A DNA stretch of 64,000 nt, taken from NCBI RefSeq assembly GCF_963169125.1, contig NC_084793.1, forward strand, positions 141,788,297 to 141,852,296, given 5' to 3'. Positions 45,541 to 57,293 of the stretch are shown piece after piece (position 1 is the first letter of the stretch; each line of letters starts with the position of its first letter). The position numbers and the translations under genes were made by a program. This stretch comes from Humulus lupulus. Taxonomy: Eukaryota > Streptophyta > Magnoliopsida > Rosales > Cannabaceae. The notes under the pieces were generated by a model, which was given only the letters and a program-made list of their open reading frames with translations, was not told where the DNA came from and did no database searches.

Positions 45541-47410
45541 ATTTGTTTTTTGAAGAAAAACCAGGATGTCTTCGCGTGGTCGCACTCAGACATGGTGGGG
45601 ATAAGCCCGAATGTAGCAAGCCACACACTAAACATAGACAAAAGCTTTCCTCCGAAGCAACAAAAGCGAAGACAGCTGGACGAAGACAGAAAGAAGGCGT
45701 TAAAGGAGGAGGTTGACAGGTTAAAGGCAAACCGATTCATTAGGGATGCCTTTTACCCTGACTGGGTAGCCAATCCGGTGTTGGTCCCAAAGCCCAATGG
45801 GACGTGGAGAACCTGTATTGAATACTCAGATCTCAACAAAGCTTGCCCAGAAGACTGTTTTCTGTTACCAAGGATTGACCAGCTCGTAGATGCCACGGCG
45901 GGGCATGGCCTGATGTCATTCATGGATGCCTATTCTGGATATAACCAGATTCCCATGCATGCCCCCGACCAAGAACACACGAGCTTCATCACAGATAAAG
46001 GGCTATATTGCTATAATGTCATGCCATTCGGGCTCAAGAATGCTAGAGCCACATACCAGTGGCTCGTAAACATGATGTTTTCGGAACAAATAGGGAACAA
46101 CATGGAGGTTTATGTTGATGACATGCTTGTAAAGTCTCAACTCAAAAAGAACCATGTTGATGACCTCGAAGAGTGCTTTGGCGTGCTCAGGAAATACAAC
46201 ATGAAGCTAAACCCTCAGAAGTGCACTTTCGGAGTATCTTCAGGAAAATTTCTGGGCTTTATTGTGAACTCTCGTGGAATCGAGGCTAACCCCGACAAGA
46301 TCAAGGCCCTGATTGACATGCCCTCACCTCGAAGGCACAAAGATGTCCAAAGTCTGACTGGCAGGATGGCAGCCCTAAGCAGATTCATCTCGAAATCTAC
46401 AGATCGTGGTCTTCCATTTTTCAACTTACTGAGAGGAGGTAAGAAGTTTGAATGGACAGAGGAATGCAAGCTGGCCTTTCAGGAGCTCAAAAAGCACCTA
46501 GCGGAACCACCCATCCTGTCAAAACCCGAAACGGGAGAAGTATTGTACCTATACCTTTCAACCACCGAACACGCGATAAGTGCAGTGCTCGTCCGAGAAG
46601 AAGAGAGGGTGAAAAGACCCGTTTATTACATCAGTAAAAGATTACTGGGGGCAGAGTCAAGATATCCATTGATGGAGAAACTCGCGCTCAGTCTAATTCA
46701 TTCATCTCGTAAGCTCCGCCCCTACTTTCAAGCACATCCCATCCATGTACTGACTGATCAACCACTTAGGCAAATCCTGTCTAAACCAGAAGCTTCAGGT
46801 CGACTTCTTAAATGGGCTGTTGAGCTCGGACAGTTCGAGATCACCTACCACCCGAGAACGACCATTAAGGCACAGGCATTGGCGGACTTTATAGTGGAAT
46901 GTACTGGCATAGCCAACGATGAGGTAATAACCACGGCCCACGAGCTGTGGAAACTTTACGTCGACGACTCGTCAAATGAAAATGGAGCGGGGGCAGGGGT
47001 CATTTTAGTTACCCCCGCGGGAAGCAGATTTCATTCTGCCCTAAGATTTGATTTCAAAGCGTCGAATAATGAGGCCGAATACAAGGCTTTACTCGCGGGA
47101 CTTCGTATAGCTAAGGAGCTCAAAGCTAAAGCTAAAGCTATACATTGCTACAGTGACTCCCAGCTAGTGGTTAATCAAATCTTGGGTGAATACCAGGCTC
47201 GCGGCACGAGAATGGCAGCTTATTTGGAGAAGGCAAAATCAATGTTAGAGTGTTTCGAATTCTATACAATCGAACAGGTTCCCCGCGAGCAGAACTCAAA
47301 TGCAGATGCCTTAGCTCGACTCGCCACGTCCGCCGAAAATGAAGAGCTGAATGTTGTACCCATAGAACACCTATCAGCGCCTAGCATTAACGAGCCAGAA
47401 GAGGAAGATG
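45541..47410 (+). CDS. Element D reverse transcriptase, RNase H and archaeal-type RNase H
   Basis: Open without a break. NQDVFAWSHSDMVGI at the start, then RT motifs LVPKPNGTWRTCIEY, SFMDAYSGYNQI, MPFGLKNA and catalytic YVDD at 46111-46122. The first RNase H follows (YLYLSTTEHAISAVL, first catalytic Asp missing). The second RNase H has KLYVDDSSNENGAGAG (about 46957), NNEAEYKALL, CYSDSQLVVN (about 47145) and NSNADALARL (about 47296). The RT active site is intact, unlike C. A 6-bp repeat (AAAGCT) adds two residues near 47120. Confidence 0.93.
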
Positions 47411-48681
47411 TGTGTATGATCAAGACAGAGCCGACCTGGATGACTCCGATAGTTGATTATCTCGAAAACAGAGTTCTTCCAAAAGATCGGAACCAAGCTC
47501 GAAAGTTGATGTATCAACTTCCCCGTTACACAATCTTGGATGGAAGGTTGTACCGAAGGGGATATTCCATGACATTACTTAGGTGCGTAACCCCTCCCGA
47601 AGCTAAGAAAATCATTGAAGAAATTCATGAAGGGTTCTGCGGAGATCACACTGGGGGGCACAGCCTGTCCAAGAAGATCATACGCCAGGGATATTTCTGG
47701 CCAACCATTAAAGCAGATTCTTTCGAGTATGTGAAGAAATACGACAAATGCCAGAGATTCGCCACGATACCTCGAGCCCCACCATCCGAGCTGACCATGT
47801 TGACATCCCCATGGCCTTTCGCGGTATGGGGCATCGACCTCATAGGCTCTCTCCCAACTGGCAAAGGCAGAGTGAAATATGCTGCAGTCGCCGTGGATTA
47901 CTTCACAAAATGGACGGAGGCTGAATCGTTGGCAACTATAACCTCAAAGAAGATCCTTGATTTCGTTGTAAAGAGCATCGTGTGCCGATACGGAGTGCCG
48001 ATACGGAGTGCCGAGGAAGATCGTATCCGACAACGGAACCCAGTTCGATTGCGACCTATTCACCATTTTTTGTGAAAAGAACGGTATAATAAAGAGTTTT
48101 TCATCAGTGGCTCACCCTCAAGAGAATGGCCAGGTCGAAGCTGTGAACAAAACTCTCAAGAGTTCTCTAAAGAAAAAGTTGGAGGAAGCAAAGGGACGGT
48201 GGCCCGAAGAATTGCCCCAAGTCCTTTGGGGATACAAGACCACGGCTCAAACCTCAATAGGACATACCCCGTTCTCTCTAGCATACGCCTGCGAGGCAAT
48301 GTTGCCCATAGAAGTCGAAATCCCAACGATCCGAACTCAGATTTACGACCAAAGTTCAAACCACACTCAGCTCGAGGAAACCTTAGACTTGATTGAAGAA
48401 AAAAGAGAAGAGGCTCAGCTGAGAAATGCTGCCTACCAGCAACGAATATCAGATATTTCAACAAAAGGGTTCGAGATCGAAAATTCGGAATGGGAGATCT
48501 GGTGTTAAGACGCGTATTCTTGGCAACTCGAGATCCGGCAGCTGGAGTGCTCGGGCCGAACTGGGAAGGACCATACCAGATAGAGTCAGTCATCCGACCT
48601 GGTGTGTACAAACTTGCGAGATTGGACGGGTGCCTCGTACCGCGAGCATGGAATGGCGAACACCTTAGACCTTACTATTAG
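47411..48681 (+). pseudogene. Element D integrase, two frameshifts
   Basis: Zinc-binding region GFCGDHTGGHS ... YDKCQRF, where the first Cys of the usual CDKC is Tyr. Core WGIDLIGSLPTGKG, SDNGTQFDCD and ENGQVEAVNKTL keep the DDE residues. A tandem 13-bp duplication at about 47986-48011 (CGATACGGAGTGC twice) shifts the frame before the second Asp, and the shifted pol frame stops at 48073. A single-base loss near 48449 shifts it again before the C-terminal MGDLVLRRVF ... LGPNWEGPYQI module, which ends at 48681. Confidence 0.92.
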
Positions 48682-49664
48682 TAGTGTAGGAAAAGTGTTG
48701 CCAATAACCATGAGTTTCTATTTGTATTAATTTGTTTGTTTTTGAATTTCATCAAATAAAAAGATCCATTTCGTTCAAATATGTTATTTCTTTTTATTTT
48801 TGCAATCTCTCTTAATTTAATAACCTATGGTCAAACTCATAGGATATTAAGGGGGCATTATTGGTACATATACCATCAGCTTAAAAAATAAAATAACATA
48901 TAAAAAAAAAATACAAAGTATTTGGATATAACCAAATACGCGAGCTTAGATAGTTCAGACACAACCGAATTATCAAAAACATATAAAGTATTTGGATATA
49001 ACCAAATACGTGAGCTTAGATAGTTCAGACACAACCGAATTATCAAAAACATATAAAGTATTTGGATATAACCAAATACGCGAGCTGAGATAGTTCGGAC
49101 ATAACCGAAATATCAAAAACCGAAAACGTTTGGAGTTAACCAGATGTGCAAACTTAACAGGTTTGGAACAAACCAGCCAAAAAACTAATTGATAATAAGT
49201 AGGAACCTAAACCTATTTCGAGATAAGTCGAGATTGAGGCTGGAATATCTTAAAGAAAATAGTTTCGAACTCTTAACCTCGGAGCAAAAACTGAGGATGA
49301 GGAAAAGTGACTAAACAAAAAATATATAACCAAATCATTCACATTACATACCATACAAGTACTTTCGGGTTCATGGTTAAAGTAATATCCGACCTTGACA
49401 CATAACGAGGTCGGAAGCAGATAATTTGAACAAACTATGCATGAATGCATCGAGTTTCGAGCCTAAATCCAAACTATGTTTGTATGAATAAATAAACATA
49501 ACTGATTCATCAATATAAAATGTGCAAAATATTTCGAGCCAAGAAATGTAAAACATTTATAAGTCAATATGTAAAGAAATTGTATCAGCCCCGTGGGCAT
49601 AAATTAAAATAATTATAAGGAACAAGGGGATGCAGCCCCAATAATGCTTTCCCCGAGATCAAGT
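48682..49664. other. Element D spacer between convergent gene ends
   Basis: Non-coding stretch between the pol stop and the stop of the antisense gene on the other strand. Contains the 70-bp tandem repeats at 48911-49120. No gene seen. Confidence 0.65.
48911..49120. repeat. 70-bp tandem repeat, three copies
   Basis: Units start AAAGTATTTGGATATAACC at about 48915, 48985 and 49055, containing CGAGCTTAGATAGTTC and ACAACCGAATTATC. The first two copies are nearly identical. Tandem repeats between pol and the 3' LTR are common in Tat elements. Confidence 0.88.
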
Positions 49665-52435
49665 TCAAGATGGAAGAGTCTCCTTGGCCTTCTCAGCCTC
49701 AGCAGCACCAGAGTCATCAGGATGAATAGCATGACTATCCTTCTGAGCAGCCTCTCGAGTAGCTACACTTGCCTCAAGACGGGCGTTCCACCGCTCAACA
49801 TATGTGGCCTCGAGAGGGCCCAGGAAGCTGGTATCGAGGTCAGCATTATCAGCCCAAAGTTTGTACATGGCTTGGTCAACCGCTTTCTCCTTCTGCTCCT
49901 TATACTCGTCCAGAAGGCGGGCCTTCTCGCTCTCCATGAAGTCGAAGGTGACAGATTTCTCCTCTTTGAGCTTGGCATTGGCCTTCTCGAGACGAGTCTT
50001 CGCCTACTCAAGCTCGGCATTCGTCCTCTCCAGCTCCTCGAGACGGGTCTTCATTTTTCCAAGTTCAGACTTTGAGTCCTTGAGTTTGTCAGCCATCTTA
50101 AGCTCGAGATCCTTCGACTTTTGGGCCAGAGACATGCTCATGTGCACCTCATTGGTCAGCTTATGGTTAAGCTGTGCTGAGACGACAAGGGCCTGAAATA
50201 CAAAGGACGAATTAGATCGCGAGCTGAGGTACAAACATTTAAAGGAGAGTTACGAAGGTTACCACAGTAGTAAGCTCGATACTCTTGTCGTAAAGAGTAT
50301 TGCAGTCCGAGGCCTTGTGCATGAGGTCCCAATGGTCGGCGCCGAAGCCTGAAAAGCTCTGACCCACCCGAGAGAGGAAATCCGAGCTGAGCATAGCCCC
50401 TTGGGTCCCAGTAGTTCCATCAAGCACGAACTCCTCGATATGAGGTCGGGCCGTCGGCAGTTGGACCTTGGAGACAAGAGGTTTCTTCAGGGGCCGACCG
50501 ATTGTTATTTGAGTATCGGTCGGATGAAGCGAGAGGGGGACGGTCGAGCCAGACGCATCAACCTGGACAGTCAGCTCCGTGGCTGTGCTCGTAGTAGTCT
50601 GGGCCATGGGGGTCGTCTCGTGGCGTCTGGGTACCTTGGATGGTCGGTCGGACCTCCGTGGTATTCTCGGACGTTTGCTTTTCTGGGCTCCAGCTCCCCC
50701 ATCGCTAAAAAGCACAGCATCGAGGTCGGGATTCATGGCACCTGCGCAGTTCCAATCTTAGTTAGACAATGATAATAAGTTTGGAAAGAGAGAAGAAAAC
50801 TAGGTAAAGAAATAACCTAACTGGAACTCTCCCTCGAGCTTGAGCTTGGGGACCATGAAATTCCCCCGTCTTCGGAGGAGGCGAGGGGAGTGCCTTCCCT
50901 ATATGTGGGCGATAACCTCGAAAGGTCCCTATAATCGTTGGTCCCATACTGAACGACTATCCCATTCCACATCTCGTCCGTGGTGTACATGGTGTCGTAT
51001 TTCCCGAGCCCACTATCAAACCTATGGACACAGTCATCTACCCAACTCCATATGTAGAAGTGGTATCTATCCTGTGGGCACGAGACTAACCTATTGGGCC
51101 TGTGTTTTAGTAAGGTGGGGGACCACATTCTCGAGGTAGGAAGGACTTTACCTTCATCCGAATCCGAGCTCGAGGCTTCATCATTAGCCTCATTCCCAGA
51201 CAGTGGACTCCTCTGGCGAACTGGAAGTGGTGGCCTCGTTTCTCTCCTCGGAGGAAGGGCGCCTGTGGGTAGGGGCACCTGCTCCCAGTGTTCATATTTT
51301 TTATTGGACCAGTCAAAGGTGGACTGGCCCTCCCCCAAAAGTCCGCACTTTCGGAGCTTATCCTCGTGTAAAAGGTATAAGAGAGACCTCCTGCCACGAG
51401 GGAGTTGGAGCAGGGTCTCTCTATGCTCCTTCATTGTCTCGTCAGGAGTAGGATGCTGAAAATTGGCTGAAAGATAACATATTTCTACTAAGTACGGATC
51501 TAAGAGCTAAAGTCACGAGCACAGAAATAAAGATAATAAGAATACTTACGAATCCGCCTGAATGAGTAGTGTCGAGACGGGGACAGACCGTCTGTCCAGA
51601 AGAAGGCCCTTTTGAAATCAGGCGGATGATTGGGAAGATCTTCAAAGACCTTCTTCTCCTTGGGATAGCTCGAGAGGTAATAAAAGCCATCCCCTCCCCG
51701 AGCTTGGGAGGGGTTACTTTTCAGACAAAAGAGATACAAGATCTCTTGAGGCGAAGGTCCTTTCCACCCCATCTCGTGGTATAAGGACCTCAGGACAGAC
51801 AGTACCCTGTAAGAGTTGGTGTTGAGTTGGAACGGGGCCAACCCAACAAAATCCGTGAAGTCCTTGAAAAAAGACTTCAAGGGCAACAGTGCTCCTGCCC
51901 TCATGTGCTCCTGGCTCCACGCCGCGTACTTCAACCTGGCGTCGGGGCCCCCAGGGGCGAAACAGCTTCGCTCATGGTCGACCGGAGCTCGACACTTCAA
52001 GGAGCCTGACAGGCTAAGGTCGTGGAAAGCCAGGATGTCAGTTATCTGACTAGTTGTGGTAACCGAGCTCCAATAGTGCTCGGCCTCAAACATTTCTCTC
52101 CTCGGCTGCGAGGAAGAAGGTTCCCCCATTAGTGAAAATTGGAGCTCTCCTGGATGGTATGCGATGGTGACCTTCAGTGCAGGGTCGAGGGGAATCGGCC
52201 TAGGTCCTGAATTGGGTTCCGAATAGAGGGCCTCCCGAAGAACTTTCCTCTTTCCCTCTATGACCTCGTCTATCTGACGGCGATAATGAGCTCGGATATC
52301 CTCCTGCTCGCGCGCAAGCTCATATTCTCTTATCCAACGTTGGTTCCGGGCGAACAGCGATTCTGGGTTCGGAGATTTTGACTCGTAAGGGATTGCCAAA
52401 AATGACCCCCACCGCCTTTCCAGATTCTGTGACAT
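49665..52435 (-). pseudogene. Element D antisense accessory gene (4 exons, spliced; one internal stop)
   Basis: Opposite strand to gag-pol. Exons 52435-51550, 51466-50822, 50741-50263, 50192-49665; GT-AG introns of 83, 80 and 70 bp with phases 1, 1, 0, the same as in B. Total 846 codons. Exon 1 has the conserved domain also seen in A and B (LPLKSFFKDFTDF, PFQLNTNSYRVLS, YLFCLKSNPSQ). Exon 2 opens FQHPTPDETMKEHRETLLQL, matching B exon 2, and has an acidic Ser run. Exon 3 is basic (KSKRPRIPRRSDRPSK), a possible nuclear signal. Exon 4 is a coiled coil (KMKTRLEELERTNAELE). One lesion only: TAG at 50004-50006, where Gln is likely. Function unknown; fewer lesions than gag-pol. Confidence 0.85.
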
Positions 52436-53387
52436 CTAGTGAGAAAGAAAAAATGGTGAGGGCCATGCATGCAAGAGTTTCGAGCTCGAGGTTAAGGAAC
52501 AAAACAAGCTATGTAATAAGGCCCTTATTGAAGAGTCAGGACGTGCGTTCCACGGGAAAGGAAGGAGAGTGGAATTTTTTTTTAAAATCCCGAAAATCAA
52601 GGGAAAAGAGAGTGGCGGTTAACCAGAAAAGACAGTCTTGGGTTTCGTGCATTTATCAGAGACAAGGTTTTTTACCCGAAAACTTAGTGTACAAGAAACG
52701 TCGCCTAGAAAAAAAAAATTTCAAAACCCAGAAAATAGGAACCTCACTCAAACATGAAAACTGGGTATAAGCCAGTGATGTAAATCCAGTATGGAAGTCT
52801 AAAAAGCATAAGAGCCTATCGGATCAAAACCTCCTATCATATTATGCTAAGGATGTAAACTAGTACACAACAAGAACAACATGAATAAAAACTAACAAAA
52901 TGGAAAACAAAGATGGCATACTTACACAATAATGGCAATTGCAAAGAGATTGTCGATCGAAGAAGAGGTTGCAAATAAGAACTCACGGACTCGAACAAAC
53001 CAGGGTTTCTTTGGCTGAGAAAACATGCACAAAATAGAAACTTTATAGAGAGGTCTCTGGTTTCGTTTTTCTTCTTTTCTTGCTTTTGGTGAACGAAGGT
53101 AAAAAAGAAGAGGAAGAGTGGGGTCTCGTATATATAGATGGAAAAAGGGGGATTAATCCGGGCGTTGAATGAAATCCTTGCTAGATCGGACGGTTGGGGA
53201 TCAATGACAAGATGGAGCCGAAAAGGTGGCAGACGGATGATCGTGGGCATGTTTCCAAGGTATTCAAGTACCAAAAATGAGCAATACCCAGCTGACGCGT
53301 GTCCATTTTCAAAAGTGTATGACGATACAGTTCTCAAAGAAAGTAGTTCAAAAGTTTCCTTCTCTTAGGATTCGAACAAATACTTTT
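52436..53387 (-). promoter_or_regulatory. Element D: promoter and leader of the antisense gene
   Basis: On the minus strand TATATATA lies at 53129-53136, about 695 bases upstream of the ATG, with a weaker CTCTATAAAG at 53041-53050. Just before the ATG the minus strand reads TTTCTTTCTCACTAG, a good splice acceptor, so a 5'-UTR intron is likely. This mirrors B (TATA 605-613 bases upstream, acceptor before the ATG). Promoter function is inferred. Confidence 0.5.
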
Positions 53388-53399
53388 GAGGGGGCAAGA
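53388..53399 (+). other. Element D polypurine tract
   Basis: GAGGGGGCAAGA directly before the 3' LTR. Confidence 0.85.
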
Positions 53400-54196
53400 T
53401 GTTATACCCAGATTTCGAGCTATGTTAAATATGACCTCGAAAGTTGGATTCACAAACAAGTGGACTCATAAGGTTGGAAGTATGCTCCAGGATTAAATAT
53501 CGAGCCTGCAGGACATAGACGACCTCGAATATGGTGACCTCGGAGTGTTCATGATCTCGAAAGGTAGCTCCAGAGATGCATTCATCTTCAGGGATGACCT
53601 CGGATTAGGGGTCCCGAGCTCGACGCACATACGATCTCGAAAGCCATGTGACCTCGGGAGATGTCTCTAGCTCGAAAGATGACGGGAAACCTAGGAAGCT
53701 AAAGCCTTAGAGATACATGATAACCACCTTGAATATCTATAAGTGTTGTAAATACGAGATATAATCCTCATTTATTACTGTAAATCCCCTAGAATCGTGG
53801 GATATTATTTGGTCAGTTATACGTCCCCTGGTCTTCAGGGGATGTTTCCTTTTATATCTGATTATAGGCATTTAAAGCCATTAATTTTATTCACAAAAAG
53901 AGTAACTACCCAAAATATGTGGGATAGTATTCTGCAGCCTTCTCTATAAATAGAGGGGTCATGCACCATTGTAATGGACCGAAATTCTGAACCTTGAGAG
54001 AAAACTCTGAAGAATTCATTCCTTAAGAATTTTCAGAGATAATCTTGAGTTTAATAACAGAGACTCGTGGACTAGGCAGATTTAACTGCTGAACCACGTA
54101 AAAATCGTGTGTTTGTATTGTCTTATTTCAATTGGCCATTATCAGTTATTGTTTATGTGCTCTTCTTTCACTGTTTGACGAAAAACGACGTCAACA
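53400..54196 (+). repeat. Element D 3' LTR
   Basis: 797 bp; differs from the 5' LTR at 13 positions by eye. It is followed by the second GAAAG (54197-54201). Confidence 0.94.
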
Positions 54197-55721
54197 GAAA
54201 GGATTTGCAAGATTATACTTTGAAGCTATCTTCATAACTGCAACATCTCCTCGATGAACTATCTCTCTTAGCAAGTGATATTTCCTCTCGATGTGCTTTC
54301 CCCTCTTGTGACTCCGTGGTTCCTTTGAGTTAGCTACTGCCCCACTATTATCACAGTATAGGACTAGTGGCTTATCCACATCTGGCACTACTTCCAGATC
54401 GGAATAAAACTTTTTGAGCCACACAACCTCTTAGCTACTTCACAGGCTGCTATATACTCGGCTTCCATGGTGGAGTCTTCAATGCTGGTTTGTTTAATAC
54501 TTCACCAGACTACTGCTCCTCTTCCAAGAGTAAACACTGATCCGAAGTCGATTTCCGACTATCTCTGTCTGATTAAAAATCAAAATCAGTGTAACCAGTG
54601 GGGTTTAGGTCTCCACCTGAATATAAAAGCATATAATCTCTAGTATTTCTAAGATACTTGAGAATATTCTTCACTGCAATCCAATGACTCAATCCAGGAT
54701 TGGATTGATAATGACTGACTATCCCTTCTGCATAACAAATGTCAGGTCTTGTACACAATATGACATACATTAGACTGCCTACCGTTGAGGCATAGGGATA
54801 CTGTCTCATATCTTCCTCTTCCTGAGGTGTTTTGGGACACTGCTCCTTGGAAAGGAATACTGCAGAATGAGTTGGCATATCACCCTTTTTGGAGTTTTAC
54901 ATATTAAAGAGTTCTAGCACCTTATCTATATAAGTTGCTTGAGACAGTGCCAAAGTTTTGTTTTGTCTATCTTTAAGAATTTTAATGCCCAGAACATACT
55001 TGCCTTCTCCCAAATCTTTCATTTGGAATTGTTCAGCTAACTAAGTCTTTACATTTGATAATGATGTTATGTTATTGCCAATTAGTAATATATCATCAAC
55101 GTAAAGAATGAGGAATACTACTACACCATCTTTGATTTGTTTATAGACACAAGGTTCGTCAACGTTTTATTCAAAACCAAACGCTTTAATTGTGTCATCA
55201 AATCTAAGATTCCAAGATCTAGAAGCTTGTTTGAGTCCATAGATGGACCTAAGAAGCTTGCAAACTTTTTTCTTTTGACCTTTTACTTTGAACCCTTCTA
55301 GTTGAGACATGTAAATGGTTTCGTCAATGTAGCCATTCAGAAAAGTTGTTTTGACATCCATTTTCCAAATCTCATAATTCATGCACGCATCAATGGACAA
55401 GAGTATACGAATGGATTTTAGCATGGCTACAGGAGAAAATGTTTCTTCATAGTCAACCCCTTCTTTCTGTGTGTAGCCTTTGGCTACAAGCCTTGCTTTG
55501 AAAGTTTCTACTTTCCCATCCGTTCCTCTTTTCTTCTTGAATATCCATTTGCAACCAATGAGTTTGATATTCTCAGGTGGATTTTCAAGAACCCAGACAG
55601 AATTGGAATACATTGATTCCATTTCTTGGTTCATGGCTTCTTTCCATTTGTCCTTGTTAGAATCATTCATTGCATCTTTAAATGTCAATGGATCGTCTTT
55701 GTTTATGTCAGACACAAGCAT
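54197..55721 (-). pseudogene. Copia reverse transcriptase and RNase H
   Basis: 55721-55167 gives the RVT_2 N-terminal half (WIFKKKRGTDGKVETFKARLVAKG, GVDYEETFSPVAMLKSIRIL, YGLKQASRSW). After a stop the YVDD motif region lies near 55090. 54878-54573 gives the connection domain (YPYASTVGSLMYVILCTRPD), and 54424-54202 the RNase H (LYCDNSGAVANSKEP, HIERKYHLLREIV). Several in-frame stops. The C-terminus lies at 41538-41620, beyond element D. Confidence 0.9.
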
Positions 55722-56885
55722 TTAAACTTCGTGTTCATAGCGTATGGGTTGCTTACTAACCTTCCCACTACGATGAGGTTCTCTACTATTCTGACTAGAA
55801 CTATCAGTTTCCTCTTGCCGTTTTTCATTGGTTGTTGTTGGTGACTTTGCAACATTCGAGACCATCTCCTCCAGTACAACCTTACTACGAGGTTTGTGGT
55901 TATTGACATAGTCATGTTCAAGAAAAGTTGCATTTGTCGATACAAATGTTTTATTTTCTTTTGGACTATAGAAAATTCCACCTCTAGTCTCTTTGGAATA
56001 TCCCATAAACATGCACACTTCAAAGCGTGATTCCAACTTCCCGGTCTTTCCTTTAAGCACATGTGTAGGACACCCTCAAATTCAAAAATGGTGCAAACTA
56101 GGTTTACAACCATTCCATAATTCCATGAATGTCTTCTGGATAGACTTAGATGGAACAACATTCAATATGTATAGAGCACATTGAATCGCATAGCCCCAGA
56201 ATGACAGTGGTAATGATGAGAAACTCATCATTGATCTAAACATATCTAATAACGTTCTGTTCCGTCTTTCTGAAACACCATTTTGCTGTGGCGTTCCAAG
56301 TGCTGTGAGTTGGGATTGAATACCATGCTCACGCAGATGGTCCTCAAATTCAAAATCCAAGTACTCTCCTCCTCGATCAGATCGAAGAACTTTTAGTGAT
56401 TTACCTAATTGCTTTTCAGTATCTGGTTGAAATTCTTTGAACATTGCAAAAGTTTAAGATTTTCTTTGCATTAAGTATAGGTAACCCTATCTTGAATAAT
56501 CGTCAATGAAAGTCATGAAGTATTCATAACCTCCTCTTGCTTGTACATTAAGTGGACCGCAAACATTCGTATGTACCAGCTGAAGTGGTTCTGTAGCTCT
56601 TGAACCTTTAGCAGAGAAATGTCTCTTGGTCATCTTGCCTTCTAGACAGGATTCACAAACAGGGAGAGATCCAATAGATAGTTCTCTTAAAGGACCATCC
56701 TTTACAAGCCTATTAATTCTGTCTAGACCAATATGACCCAATCTCAAGTGCCACAGATATGTTTCACTATCGGAATTAGTCTTTTGTCGTTTAATAGATC
56801 TAGGATTAGTTGTTTTCAATAATTCATAATTATAAATATATTTCTCTTTAGCTTGCAGTTTATAATAGATTTTGCTGAACATATC
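55722..56885 (-). pseudogene. Copia integrase
   Basis: 56882-56487: the pre-integrase zinc region (YLWHLRLGHIGLDRINRL ... PVCESCLEGK), then the start of the core, where the usual HTD reads HTN (LVHTNVCGPLN), losing a catalytic Asp. A stop follows FIDDYSR. 56444-56082 carries the rest (VLRSDRGGEYLDFEF, TPQQNGVSERRNRTLLDM). 56060-55722 is the C-terminal region, shifted in frame. Confidence 0.9.
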
Positions 56886-57293
56886 TTAAAACTATATCTT
56901 GAAATAACAATTGAATTATTATTAAAAGAAAATTTAAAACCTTGTTCATGCAACATAGAAACATAAATTAAGTTTCTAGAAAATCTAGGAATATAATAAA
57001 TGTTCTCTAAAACAAGAAATTTATTCCTCTTAAATTCCAGACGGGCTGTTCCAACTGCTGCTGCAGAGACAATCTAACCACTGCCTACCCTCATAGTCAC
57101 ATCTCCATCAACAAGCTTCTTCATCGAACTAAGAATCTGTAGAGAAAAACAAACATGATTAGTGGCTCCTGAATATACTATCCAAGATGAGGAATTGTCT
57201 TCCACTAAACAAGCTTCTAACACAAGTAAATCAAATTTACCTTTCTTTTTCTCTTTTAGGTCAACGTGATACTTTGGATAGTTTCTCTTCCAG
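56886..57293 (-). pseudogene. Copia gag end and protease
   Basis: The minus strand from 57293 continues the zinc knuckle as KRNYPKYHVDLKEKKKGK, then the protease starts with SSSWIVYSGATNHV. The catalytic motif DSGAT is YSGAT, so the enzyme is dead. Further codons (KKLVDGDVTMRVGSG) follow with a stop near 57075. Confidence 0.82.

Larger units (their letters stand above)
41621..54196 (+). mobile_element. Element D: full-length young Ty3/gypsy Tat-lineage retrotransposon
   Basis: 12,576 bp with 797-bp LTRs at both ends, 5-bp TSD, primer-binding site, polypurine tract, gag-protease, RT with dual RNase H, integrase, and an antisense accessory gene on the other strand. By eye the LTRs differ at 13 of 797 sites (1.6%), almost all transitions, so it is the most recent datable insertion in the window. 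Despite its youth it carries stops in gag (42889, 42957, 44137), two frameshifts in integrase and one stop in the antisense gene. It is of the same broad family as C. Confidence 0.94.
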
